Part shown: positions 35,381-45,443 of the stretch, in pieces
Position numbering within the stretch: the stretch's first letter is position 1
How the letters are laid out: each line of letters opens with the position of its first letter
Origin: Silene conica
Taxonomy: Eukaryota > Streptophyta > Magnoliopsida > Caryophyllales > Caryophyllaceae
Direction of reading: 5' to 3'
Length of the DNA stretch: 64,000 bases
Assembly: GCA_029255685.2 (NCBI GenBank)
Contig: CM055314.2
Location: 41,481,790 to 41,545,789, forward strand
Position numbers and translations under genes: made by a program
Notes under the pieces: generated by a model
Database searches by the model: none
Told to the model about the DNA's origin: nothing
Seen by the model: the letters and a program-made list of their open reading frames with translations, nothing else

Positions 35381-36783
35381 GTTTCGTGTCACATGCATTG
35401 CATTTTGTCACACGTTTATTGCATTTCTGTCTTGCATTGCTTTTCTTTATTTTCCTTATATATACAAAAGAAAAATACAAAAAAATGAAAAAATGAAAAA
35501 ATTCCAAAAAAATGCACGTTTATTTTAGCATATAGGTCGAGTCGGAACGAGAGTATTTCAAGGATGATTTTGCTTTCTTACATGTTTATGCCTTTACCCT
35601 GCCTTGTCAACTTGTTTTTAGTATGAGAGTCTTCTGCATATCTACGAGTTTTTGTCAATTTGTATATCTTGAGACTTGACTTATACCTTGGCAACCTACA
35701 ATACATTCTAAGGTTTAGAGCTTATTTCCTGCTTTCATTCTTAAACAAGTTGTCTAGGATGTGAGTAGTACTCCCCTTGGAACATGTTGCATCAATATGC
35801 ATAAACATGAACTTGAATTGCTATATACTTGTTTTACTATCTCGTTTTGTGAATCTTGATACGTGCATTTGGGATCCCTTTTCTCATATTTACCCATAAG
35901 CTTCACATAGCCAAAATTGCCTTTTTATTCCCCAAAAACTACATCCCATACTTAGCCTACCCTTCCAAGCTAGTATTTGTGGTCTTTGGTTTATTTTGAG
36001 GTATCTTGGTTTGTATGCTATCTTGAGCAAAAAGAGAAAAGAAAGAAAGAAAGAAAAGAAAAAGAACAGAAAAATCCAGAAAACGAAAAGAAAGAAAAGA
36101 AAAACGAAAAAAGTCAAAACGTACAGAAACAAAGTCGACCGACCTCCTTAATGGGTCGGCCGACCACCTGTCATCATCAGATTCAAAATTTCGTTCAACA
36201 AAAATCCCTTTCTTTTATGTGTTATCACTCTCGTACTTCATTCAAAAATATTTGGGAGTCCTTTCTTATTTAATGTGAGAGTTGTGCTACAAAAGAGCAC
36301 CTTCTTAATATGAAAAAGTTGTGAAATATGTTGTTGGGAACCGGTTTTACTAGCTTGGCTACTAACCCCACAAATCCAAAAACATCTTAACCACTTTTTA
36401 CCTTTTACCTCACATATCTTTCATAACCCCAATTGCATGTATCCAAGTCACTTAATGAGTTTGTTTTACATAGTTGTAGAATTCTTGTTCATGTTAGATT
36501 GCAGGCATGTTTTCATGGGTCGCAGTTAGGTGAGTGTCATTACAATATACTTCTTTCTATCTTTTACATATACTCACCCTTTGCTTCATGAGTGTCTCGA
36601 GCGTACCGCGAGAGTCCATAGTATAAAGTCTCTATAGTCTCTAGTATTGCAAGTTCGACGACCATATAACTCGTTTGCATGATTTAAGTGCTTTCTCATT
36701 TTGTACTTAGCATTGGTTTTGGCCAACATGTAAATTTCGCTCGGAGATTGAAATCGTTCCATTAGTTAAGATCGAGTCTACTT

Positions 36784-36820
36784 CTTGCTTGAGGGCAAGC
36801 AAGGTTTGGTTTGGGGAATT
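36784..36820 (+). promoter_or_regulatory. Terminal hairpin and polypurine tract of element H
   Basis: CTTGCTTG-AGGG-CAAGCAAG followed by GTTTGGTTTGGGGAATT, directly abutting the 3' LTR at 36821. Confidence 0.85.
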
Positions 36821-38280
36821 TGATGCGTGTCTATTTTATGATGTTTTACATCTATTTTTACACGCATTTGGTCGCTCATTTACTATGTTTTAGCCCTTAT
36901 TTCCCAACAATCGTGTACTTTCGTATTTTTATGCACTTTTGCAGATTTATGCGGAAAATGGACGATTTTGCAGCAAATTCATGTCCTCGGGATTTTTGCA
37001 TAATTAAGGAACCAAGGAAAGTCAACTGGAGTCATTAAATAAGTACCAAAAGTCAAATAAGAAGAACCGGAGAATTTCTACGCGGAAACGGTCGACCGAC
37101 CTACTAAATGGGTCGGCCGACCTACTAAATGGGTCGGCCGACCCGGCCTGAAGTTTAAGAAGTCCAGAATCTTAAAGAAAGCCCAGAATTCTCCTAAGCC
37201 CATAAAAGAGGTTGACCGACCCACTAGGTAGGTCGACCGACCTCAGCGAAGCCCAGAAGCAGTTTTCGGAAATCAATTAGAAGTATGAAGTCTTTAGGAA
37301 ACTCTAATTTTCTGCCCTATATAAACTAATCTTGTGACAAGGGTTATGGATTCGGTTTTACATCCAGTTTTATCACAGAGAGTTTTAGCATTCAATAAAG
37401 TTTTGCTCCGTCTTTAGTTTATTTGTAATCTTTCAATATTTCCCAAGCTTTATTGAATCTTGCATGCTTAGATTATTGTTTACTATGTTTTCCATGTTTA
37501 TTCCCGTTTTCATCATTGTTTTAGTAATCATGCGTAGCCAAATTTCATATGTTAGGATGTAGGGGATGAATATGCATAGGTAATAGAATTCCGAGACCGA
37601 CTTGTAGCAGAGCCGTGGTCGGCCGACTCAAATAATTGGTCGGTCGACCAAGGTGGTGGTCGGCCGACTGGAGTAGCCAGTCGGTCGACCCACTTGCGTA
37701 TGTATTCTGTTCCGTTTTGATTCATAGACTATAATACCTACAATGAGACTGAAAGGAGACTTGTAGGATGTTAGTAATGACCTACCCAAGATTGAGAGAT
37801 ACGGGAAGGGCATTGGTTTACACCTTAAGACGGCTAGGTTACGTAAGACTGAAAGGTATGTGACCTAGAATTTAGGAATCACCCTTATTGTTGACACCCA
37901 ATAATTGCGAGACCTAGGAACTAATAGCATAGGCCGAAAGGAGCTATTAGGTACCATAGACCGGAAGGATATGTTACACCCCTTACGCGACTGCAATACA
38001 TGTTGACCTTAGGATTTATATTACCTAAGCTATTTATTACCCCAAACATCCTAGCATCCCTTTTATAATATTTTATTCTCATCTTTTATTATTTGTTTGC
38101 TTTAATCCTTGCCTTAGACTTAGTAATTAACAAATCAAACCCCCAAATTTGTTACCTTAAAACATTAACACTAAACAATAAGCATTCCCCACCTCTCTGT
38201 GGTTCGACCCTTACTATCACTATTTATAGTTTTAGTTCGGTTTCTAAATTTATCTTTGGTACCCTCAACGACGGGTATCA
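36821..38280 (+). repeat. 3' LTR of element H
   Basis: 1460 bp. It matches the 5' LTR at about 97.5% but has one extra 21-bp unit containing a GGTCGGCCGACC motif (near 37105-37140). The TATA box is at 37318-37325. Confidence 0.92.
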
Positions 38281-39547
38281 GGGTTAAACCGAGCTAACAA
38301 CCATCCAACCACACTATAAAAATACTTCCATTTTTTCTTCACAAAACCAGCCAATGCTCAAAATCGTGAGCATATGGTCACAACTCCTCTTCTTTTCCTT
38401 TCTTTCTTTTCAAAGTAACACTCCTGTTCAGTGGTCGTGGTCGACCGACCATGTATGTTAGTCGGCCGACCACCGTTGGTAACAGGCAGTTTCTGATTTT
38501 TTCATATATAATTTGTTTTCTTGAGTTCCTTCTTTTCTTTCTTTCTTTTCTTTTTCTTTTTCTGGACTCATAATTTTTTTCTTTTCATTTTCTTTTCTTT
38601 TCCCTTTTTCATAACTCCCACACAAAAAGACTCTTCAATGAAGCATAAAAACCAAAAGACGGTCAAAACAGTCCCAACATACCATGTTACTAGCTCGGCT
38701 AGGGTAAGCAATTTAAGGATGTAGTATATGGTATAAAAGAGGCAATTTGGCTATGTGAGGGTTATGGGTCAAACAAGAAAAGAGAAACCTCTACCACATG
38801 TGTCAACAAACCACAAACCCGAATGCATATAGGTATCAAGTAGACAAAATTCATGCTTATGCAAGTTGATGTGACATGCCTTAGGAGGAGAAACTACTCT
38901 CAATCCTACATGAAATCGGTCATGAATGTCACCGATTTATTAAGCTTTATATCTTAGAAAATGTAGTAGCTTGCCAAGAAGACAGTCAAGTCTATTAATT
39001 AGAATAAAATCAACAAAAACTCGTAGACCATGCAAAAGACTAGCTTGAAATTTTTTTGAAAATGCAAGGCAAGGCATTAGGCGAAATGTGAGGCATAATC
39101 ATCATAGTATCCGTCCGTTCCGACTTGACCTATATGCTAAAGGAAACGTGCATTTTTTTTTTTGAATTTATTGTATGTATGCAAACTGAAAGGAGAAAAA
39201 GTAACTGGCAAACTGAAAGGAGAAAAAGTAACTGAAATGCAGTAAACGTGCGACAGAAAAAGATGAAATACAGATGCAAACGCAAAAAAATGGAAAAGAC
39301 AAAAGAAACCTAAACAAATGCAGACTCAACAGAAGGATGCATATACCCTCCCCAACCCAAAACGCACAGTTCCCCCAGTGTGCTCATCAGCGTAAATCCA
39401 CAGCATAGGAATGGGGATAGGAAAAGAAAAACAAAAGAAGAAAGAGAAGAAAACTAAAGGAAACAGAAAGAGACAACAATAGGCGACTTACAAGATGCCT
39501 GTACCTCCCCAAACCGAACGTCGAAGAGGGGAGGTTTGGGGTCAACC
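38281..39547 (-). other. 3' noncoding region of G, distal part
   Basis: Continuation of G after the H insertion. It holds a motif pair (38438-38472) beside a pyrimidine/purine tract (38525-38625), a 24- to 26-bp tandem duplication (about 39190-39232) and an internal hairpin-like sequence (39363-39384) near a CCCCAACCC tract. No gene. Confidence 0.65.
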
Positions 39548-40165
39548 CTAATCCTCTAGCTCATACTCCGAGCCACTAGCTTCCTCTTCCTCCTCCTCCT
39601 CCTCATCTGACCCTATGCCTGTTCCTGAGGCTTCGCCCGATGCTTCCCTGTATCCCTGACCGCCCTCCTGGGGTGTGTACCAGGAGGGGTGAGTCCATGG
39701 ACCGGTGGGGAGCCTACCCTGAGTAGCATACTCCGAGTAGGACGGGTACTGGTAAAGACAATCGTCCAACCGTTTCTGGTTGAACTGCCTGCAAAGGTCG
39801 GCCATCATGTGCGGGAGGGACCTGTTATCAATGACAGGAGGAATAGCAACGTTAGGAGGAACAGTAAAATCGGATAGTTAACCCGTCCCTGGAGCAGCGT
39901 AGTGGGCACCAGGGGCGGGTACCCTATGACCTCTAGAGGTGCCTCCCCTAAGTGGAAGGCGGTAGGACGGAAGGAGCGGTCTAGGCTCCCCCTGAAAAGT
40001 ATCAAAGGGTAGCATGGGAGGGGCATCAGTGATGGGGATGCGGACACTAGTATATGTGTCCACCTTCCAAAAGTCCTGCCTAGTCACCCAATGCACGGAA
40101 CTGACATAAGCCATGTCCATGTATCGGGAGAGAGGGTGAAGCGCCTCCTCATAGCAGGGGAACTG
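39548..40165 (-). pseudogene. ATHILA-type third ORF of element G, C-terminal remnant
   Basis: Two overlapping minus-strand frames match the C-terminal half of the ORF at 51808-53238. Shared stretches include HPLSRYMDMAYV, RPLLPSYRLPLRGGTSRG, and QKRLDDCLYQYP with RLPTGPWTHPSWYTP. A frameshift near 39.81-39.88 kb separates the two parts. The tail is a run of Glu. The frame is lost at the junction near 40165. Confidence 0.8.
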
Positions 40166-42260
40166 AAGAATAAAAATTATCAAAACCGTTCCCACCATAA
40201 TCAGTACAACGGGAGTGGCAGTAACCAGAAGACCGTAGCTGAAGGCAATCAGCAGTCAGGAGCAGCCACTACTAGCCAGAGTGGAGTGAAGACCAGTGGC
40301 AAACTCTTTGCCATGGAGAAACAGGCTGCCAAGGATGATGCCCATGTCGTGACTGGTACCTTTCTTGTGAACCTTAAACCTACTTTTGTACTCTTTTATT
40401 CCGGCGCTACACATTCTTTTGTGTCTAGAGAACATGCTAGGGTGTTAGAGAATGATCTCTATGTTTGGGTTGAGGATTCTGTAACAATACCATCCGGGGA
40501 ATCAGTGTCATGTAATAGAGTCTTTAGGAGTGTGCATATCAAGATTGGGGAAGGGGTTTCCATTGCGACCTTATCGAGTTTCCATTGGGGGACTTTGAAG
40601 TAATCCTGGGAATGGATTGGCTGGGGAAATATCGAGCTTTCATTACTGTTACCAAAAGAAAATTTCTCTGAGAGGACCTAAGGGAGTGAGAGTGACCTAT
40701 AGGGGATTCGTGGTTAAACCTAAGGTCAAGTTCATATCAGTTAATACCCTTAAGTGGAGCCTGCGGAAGGGGGATAGTTTAATCTTGTGCCAAATGTGGA
40801 ATTGTGAGGCGGAGACTCCGGGTGTTAGCGAGATACCTGTAGTGAGGGAGTTTCAGGGAGTGTTCCGGGACGATGTGTCAGGATTACCACCTAGGAGGGA
40901 GGTCGACTTCTCTATAGATCTCAAACCAGGTGCAGGACCAATATCAAAATCACCTTACCGTATGGGACCAAAAGAGATGGAAGAATTGAAAAAGCAAATG
41001 GATGAATTAGCTGAAAAGGGGTTCATCCGACCTAGTGTGTCACCCTGGGGAGCACCAGTACTTTTTGTGAAGAAGAAGGACGGGAGTCTGAGACTTTGCG
41101 TTGACTACCGGGAGCTCAACAATGTGACCATTAAGAACCGTTACCCCTTGCCTAGAATTGATGATCTGTTCGACCAGTTGAGTAGAGCCTGAGTTTTCTC
41201 AAAAATTGATCTGAGATCGGGTTATCACTAATTGAGGATTAAAGATGAGGATATTCCCAAGACCGCTTTCAGAACAAGGTATGGCCACTACGAATTTGTG
41301 GTTATGCCGTTCGGATTGACTAATGCACCAGCAGTGTTCATGGATTTGATGAACCGAGTATTCAGTCCGTACCTGGATAAGTTCGTGGTTGTGTTTATCG
41401 ATGACATCTTAGTGTATTCCAAGAGTGAGGAAGAGCACGAAGAACACCTGAGAACAGTGTTGAAGACTCTGGAGGAGAATGGGTTGTATGCAAAGTTGAG
41501 TAAGTGCGAGTTGTGGCTAAAGAAAGTTGCTTTCTTTGGTCAAGTAATTTCCAAGGAAGGGGTGTTTGTGGACCCTAGCAAGATTGAAGTTGTGACCAGA
41601 TGGCAGACCCCAAAGAATGTGGGAGAAATCCGAAGTTTCCTGGGATTGGCTGGGTATTACAGGAGGTTTGTCAAAGATTTCTCAAAGTTAGCCAAGCCTT
41701 TGACATCGTTAATGAGAAAGGAGAATCGTTTCATCTGGGATGAGAGTTGTGAGAAGGCGTTCTTAACTCTTAAGGAACATCTGACAACAGCTCCTATCCT
41801 TGCCTTGCCGGATGGAAGTGATAACTTTGAAGTGTATACCGACGCTTCGAAGCATGGGCTAGGATGTGTGCTAATGCAGAATGGGAGAGTGATAGCTTAT
41901 GCTTCCCGTCAGTTGAAGACCTATGAAGAGAATTATCCTACCCATGACTTGGAGTTGGGGGCTGTGGTTTTTGCACTGAAACTGTGGCGTCACTATCTAT
42001 ACGGGGCCACATTTAAGGTGTTTTCCGACCACAAAAGTTTGAAGTACATCTACACCCAGCGGGAATTGAATATGAGGCAAAGGAGGTGGATAGAGTTGAT
42101 TGGTGACTACGATATGCAGATTGTCTATCATGAGGGCAAGGCTAATGTAGTTGTCGATGCCTTGAGTAGAAAATTTGTTCATGCATTGCAAAGTGCCAGA
42201 TCTAGGGTAAGACTGCATGGTGAGTTGGGAGAAATGGGAATTTATATGCTTTGGAAAGGG
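40166..42260 (+). pseudogene. Tekay B gag end, protease, reverse transcriptase, RNase H
   Basis: Order: the C-terminal gag remainder, then protease around FYSGATHSFVS, where the expected catalytic Asp is Tyr (usual form DSGA), then RT with [19 protein letters not shown] and the catalytic [10 protein letters not shown], then RNase H with [12 protein letters not shown] and DHKSLKYI. Lesions: a frameshift near 40.56 kb, TGA at about 41190 and TAA at about 41230. The frame continues after element M at 61716. Confidence 0.88.
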
Positions 42261-43779
42261 TGACACCCGTCGTTGAGGGGTGCCAAAGATAAGATTTATA
42301 AAACCTCAGCTTAAACTTAGATAGGATAAGTCAAGGGTCGAACCACAAGGAGACAAGGTTAATTATGTTTCTGAATTTAAAGTCTATTACAAGTAACCAA
42401 AAAGGGGGTTTGAATTAAGGTTTGAACTAACAACTAAAAGAGCAAATAAACTAGAGAATAAAATTAAGATAAAAAGGAGATTAGGAACTTTGGTTCCCCA
42501 TGGTCAAAACAAGTCAATGAAAGGTAAAATAACCAAATAACACAATCCCAAAGAACAAAGAATAAACCTTTAGGTCAATATTCTACCCAATCCTTACGGT
42601 CTTAGGGTTCCTAGAAAAGCTTTAAACTTTCGTTCATATGGCAATCCCAAAGTTGTTGTTAAACTAATCCTAATAATCTTTCAATCCTAAGGATTAGTTC
42701 ACCAACAACAATGGGGGATTGGTAATTCAATCATTAAACTTATCAAAATCAAGTCTTTACCATGGTTCCCCTAATTCCTAATCACAAGAATTAGCTATGC
42801 ATACTTTTAATTATGAAACTAGCAATAACAAGAACAAAGAACATTAAAGGAATCAACATAATTAAAGATGATAATAAAAGGGAAAACATGTATTGAAAGA
42901 CAACAACAAGATGAACAATAAGATTAAATTAAAAGAAAAGATTAATTGTAGCAAACTTACAACTTAATTGGAATTAAGAACAAAAGATGAAAACTTGGAA
43001 TAAAAATCTCTTTCTAACTATGGAGTTCTTGAATAACATGGAGTGTTTTACTAACATAGATTGCTTCCTAACATGGAGTGCTTTTCTAACATAGATTGCT
43101 TCCTAACATGGAGTGCTTGACCTAATTTTTCGAGTTTTGGTCTCCTTAAATAAGTTCTAATTACAAGATTAGGAGCAAAGCCCGTAATAAAAATCGCAGA
43201 AAAACAGTCGCCTGGTCGGTCGACCTACTTTTTGGGTCGGTCGACCTCTTAATGACCTAAACACTTTAATGGGCTTTGCGGAAATTTCTGGGTCTGTGCT
43301 GTGGTCGGTCGACCCAAATAGTAGGTCGGTCGACCCAATTGTCGGGACTGCAGCGCGCGTCGATCTTAAAACAGCTGCCATTTCTTCGTTACTTATCGTA
43401 ATCAAGCGATTCTTGCGGCGTTGGAAAGCAAAGAGGATAAGCTTTCACCTCCAACTGGAATCACTCCATTATCAGCTCTAGAACTCGAGATAGAGCCATT
43501 TTAAACAGGCTGCAACATCGTGGATCGATTCTTTGCTTGTTAAAGCTATCTACAGGCCTTGAAATGTGCGTTATGCTTCGTTCCTTCTTGTCCTTAGTCA
43601 TGAAAAATCCCGAGGGCATAAAATTGGTATAAAATTATCCCTTTTCCGCATAAATCTGCAAAAGAGCGTAAAAATACGAAAGTAGACAATTGTTGGAAAA
43701 TAAATGCTAAAACATAGTAAATGAGCGACAAAATGCGTGTAAAAATAGATGTAAAACCTCATAAAATAGGCACGCATCA
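42261..43779 (-). repeat. 3' LTR of element M
   Basis: TGACACCC to GCATCA, 1519 bp. It contains two motif pairs (43215-43246, 43303-43336) and a short local repeat of about 36 bp built on TAACATGGAGTGCTT (43020-43110). Confidence 0.92.
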
Positions 43780-43972
43780 AATTCCCCAAACCAAACCTTG
43801 CTTGCCCTCAAGCAAGAAATAGACTCGATCTTAACTAATGGAACGATTTCAATTTCAGAGCGAAATTTACATGTTAGCCTAAACCAATGCCAAGTACAAA
43901 ATGAGGAAGCATTTAAATCATGCAAACGAGTTATGGTGTCGTCAAACTTGCAAAACTAGAGACTATAGAGAC
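43780..43972 (-). promoter_or_regulatory. Polypurine tract and terminal hairpin of element M
   Basis: On the minus strand CTTGCTTG-AGGG-CAAGCAAG (43816-43797) followed by GTTTGGTTTGGGGAATT up to the LTR. The rest up to 43972 is noncoding and continues at 56261 after element B. Confidence 0.8.
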
Positions 43973-45280
43973 TGATACGTGCCTATTTTATGCATTTTAT
44001 TTACTCTTTTGGCACGTATTTTCTTACACTTTCGTGACTTTTTAGTTGCTTTTTCTCCCATTTTGTCTACTTTGGTATTTCTGTACTTTGTATGCAGGAA
44101 TACGCGTAAGTAAGCAAAATCAAGCCTTATTTGCCTTTAGGAAGCTATTTTTGGAGCAATAAATTCGGATGGTGCATTCAAGTACAATCATCGGGCTGGA
44201 TCAAAACTGAGAATAAGAGGAACCGGTCGACCGACCGAGATATCAGGTCGACCGACTGAAGTCGAATATGTAATCAGGCCCAATTCTCCACGGAAGCCCA
44301 AATTCGCAGGAAATAAGTTCGTTTCAGCAGAACCGGTCGACCGACCGAGAAAACTGGTCGACCGACCAGACCCTGTTTTGGGGATTTCCGTTTTGTTTTC
44401 TGATTTCCTAATCTTGTAATATTTCTTATTTAAGGAGATCAAAACTCTTCTATTAGGTTAAGTAGTTTTTCAGCAATTTTCTACCCTAGGATTTTTACCA
44501 AGTACTCTATGTTTGAAGCCTCCATTGTTAGAGGATTTTTATCAAGCTTTCATCTTTCTTCTTAGGATTTCCATTCAAGTTGTAAGTTTGTGACAATTCA
44601 ATCTTTCCTTTTTATTCAATCTTGTTATTCATCTTGTTGTTATTTCTTATTTCATGTTTACCCTTTTATTATCATCTTTGATTATGTTCATCTCTTTAAT
44701 ATTCTTAGTAATTGTTAGTTCTATAATTAAAAGTATGCATAGCTAATTCTTGTGATTGGGAATTAGGGGAACCATGATAAAGGCTTGACTTTGATAGGTT
44801 TGATGATTAAATTACCAATCCCCCATTGTTGTTGGTGAACTAATCCTTGGGATTGAAAGATTATTAGGATTAGTTTAACAACAACTTTGGGATTGCCCTT
44901 GAACGAAAGTTTAGTGCTTTTGTAGGAACCCTAAGACCGTAAGGATTGGGTAGAATATTGACCTAAAGGTTTATTCTTTGTTCCTTGGGATTGTGTTATT
45001 TGATTGTTCTTACCCTTCATTGACTTGTTTTGACCATGGGGAACCAAAGTTCCTAATCCCCTCTTTATCTTATTTTAAATTCTCTTGTTATTTTGTTACT
45101 TTAGTTGTTAGTTAAAATCCCAATTCAAAACCCCCCTTTTTTGGTTACTTGCAATAGACTTTAAATTTACAAACACAATTTACCCTGTCTCTCTGTGGTT
45201 CGACCCTTGACTTATCCTAACTGAGTTTAAGCTGAGGTTTTATAAATCTTATCTTTGGCACCCCTCAACGACGGGTGTCA
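43973..45280 (+). repeat. 5' LTR of element B
   Basis: TGATACGTGCC to GGGTGTCA. The start forms a stem between ATACGTGCC (43975-43983) and GGCACGTAT (44011-44019). Motif pairs lie at 44225-44257 and 44336-44368, upstream of a weak TATA-like TTATTTAA (about 44426-44433). Confidence 0.95.
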
Positions 45281-45285
45281 AATTT

Positions 45286-45303
45286 TGGCGCCGTTGCCGG
45301 GGA
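45286..45303 (+). promoter_or_regulatory. Primer-binding site of element B
   Basis: TGGCGCCGTTGCCGGGGA, five bases after the LTR, complementary to the 3' end of plant tRNA-Asp, as known for Athila elements. Confidence 0.92.
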
Positions 45304-45345
45304 GACGGTATAATTCTGTTTGTTAATTTTTAGTTTATTTTTCTT

Positions 45346-45373
45346 GTCTTAAGGAGCTTAGGTTCCTTAAGAC
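45346..45373 (+). other. Leader hairpin of element B
   Basis: GTCTTAAGGA and TCCTTAAGAC pair perfectly (10 bp) around an 8-base loop. The position between primer-binding site and gag is the same as in F, H and M. Confidence 0.7.
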
Positions 45374-45443
45374 CGTTCTTACCTTTTCTTCTAGTGCTAT
45401 TTAGAAGACAGGTTTTTGAGAGGAAGGCTTGAGTACTCTCTTT

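Larger units (their letters stand above)
34809..36820 (+). other. 3' noncoding region of element H
   Basis: In order: two motif pairs (35018-35050, 35089-35122), a PPT-like tract GGTTTGGGGAGG (35223-35235), an internal hairpin with PPT-like tract (35343-35380), an A/G tract (36028-36115) next to a motif pair (36134-36165), the conserved block CTCGAGCGTACCGCGAG (about 36597-36613), and the terminal hairpin (36784-36803) with GGTTTGGTTTGGGGAATT. No gene. Confidence 0.75.
30369..38280 (+). mobile_element. Gag-protease LTR element H, complete but non-autonomous
   Basis: A 7912-bp element with LTRs at 30369-31807 and 36821-38280, a tRNA-Asp primer-binding site, leader hairpin, broken gag-protease frame, 3' noncoding region, hairpin and polypurine tract. 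It is flanked by GGATT (30364-30368) and GGGTT (38281-38285), one mismatch. It interrupts G exactly: the flanks rejoin to match B near 54.47 kb. By my count the LTRs differ at about 36 positions plus a 21-bp gain in the 3' LTR, roughly 2.5%. It has no reverse transcriptase or integrase. Confidence 0.9.
27401..40165 (-). mobile_element. Athila-type element G, 5'-truncated
   Basis: On the minus strand only the end of the ATHILA-type ORF (40165-39548), the 3' noncoding region and the 3' LTR survive. It is split by a Copia-type solo LTR (28883-30127) and by element H (30369-38280). Gag, pol and the 5' LTR are gone. At about 40165 the sequence switches to Tekay B gag. Confidence 0.8.
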
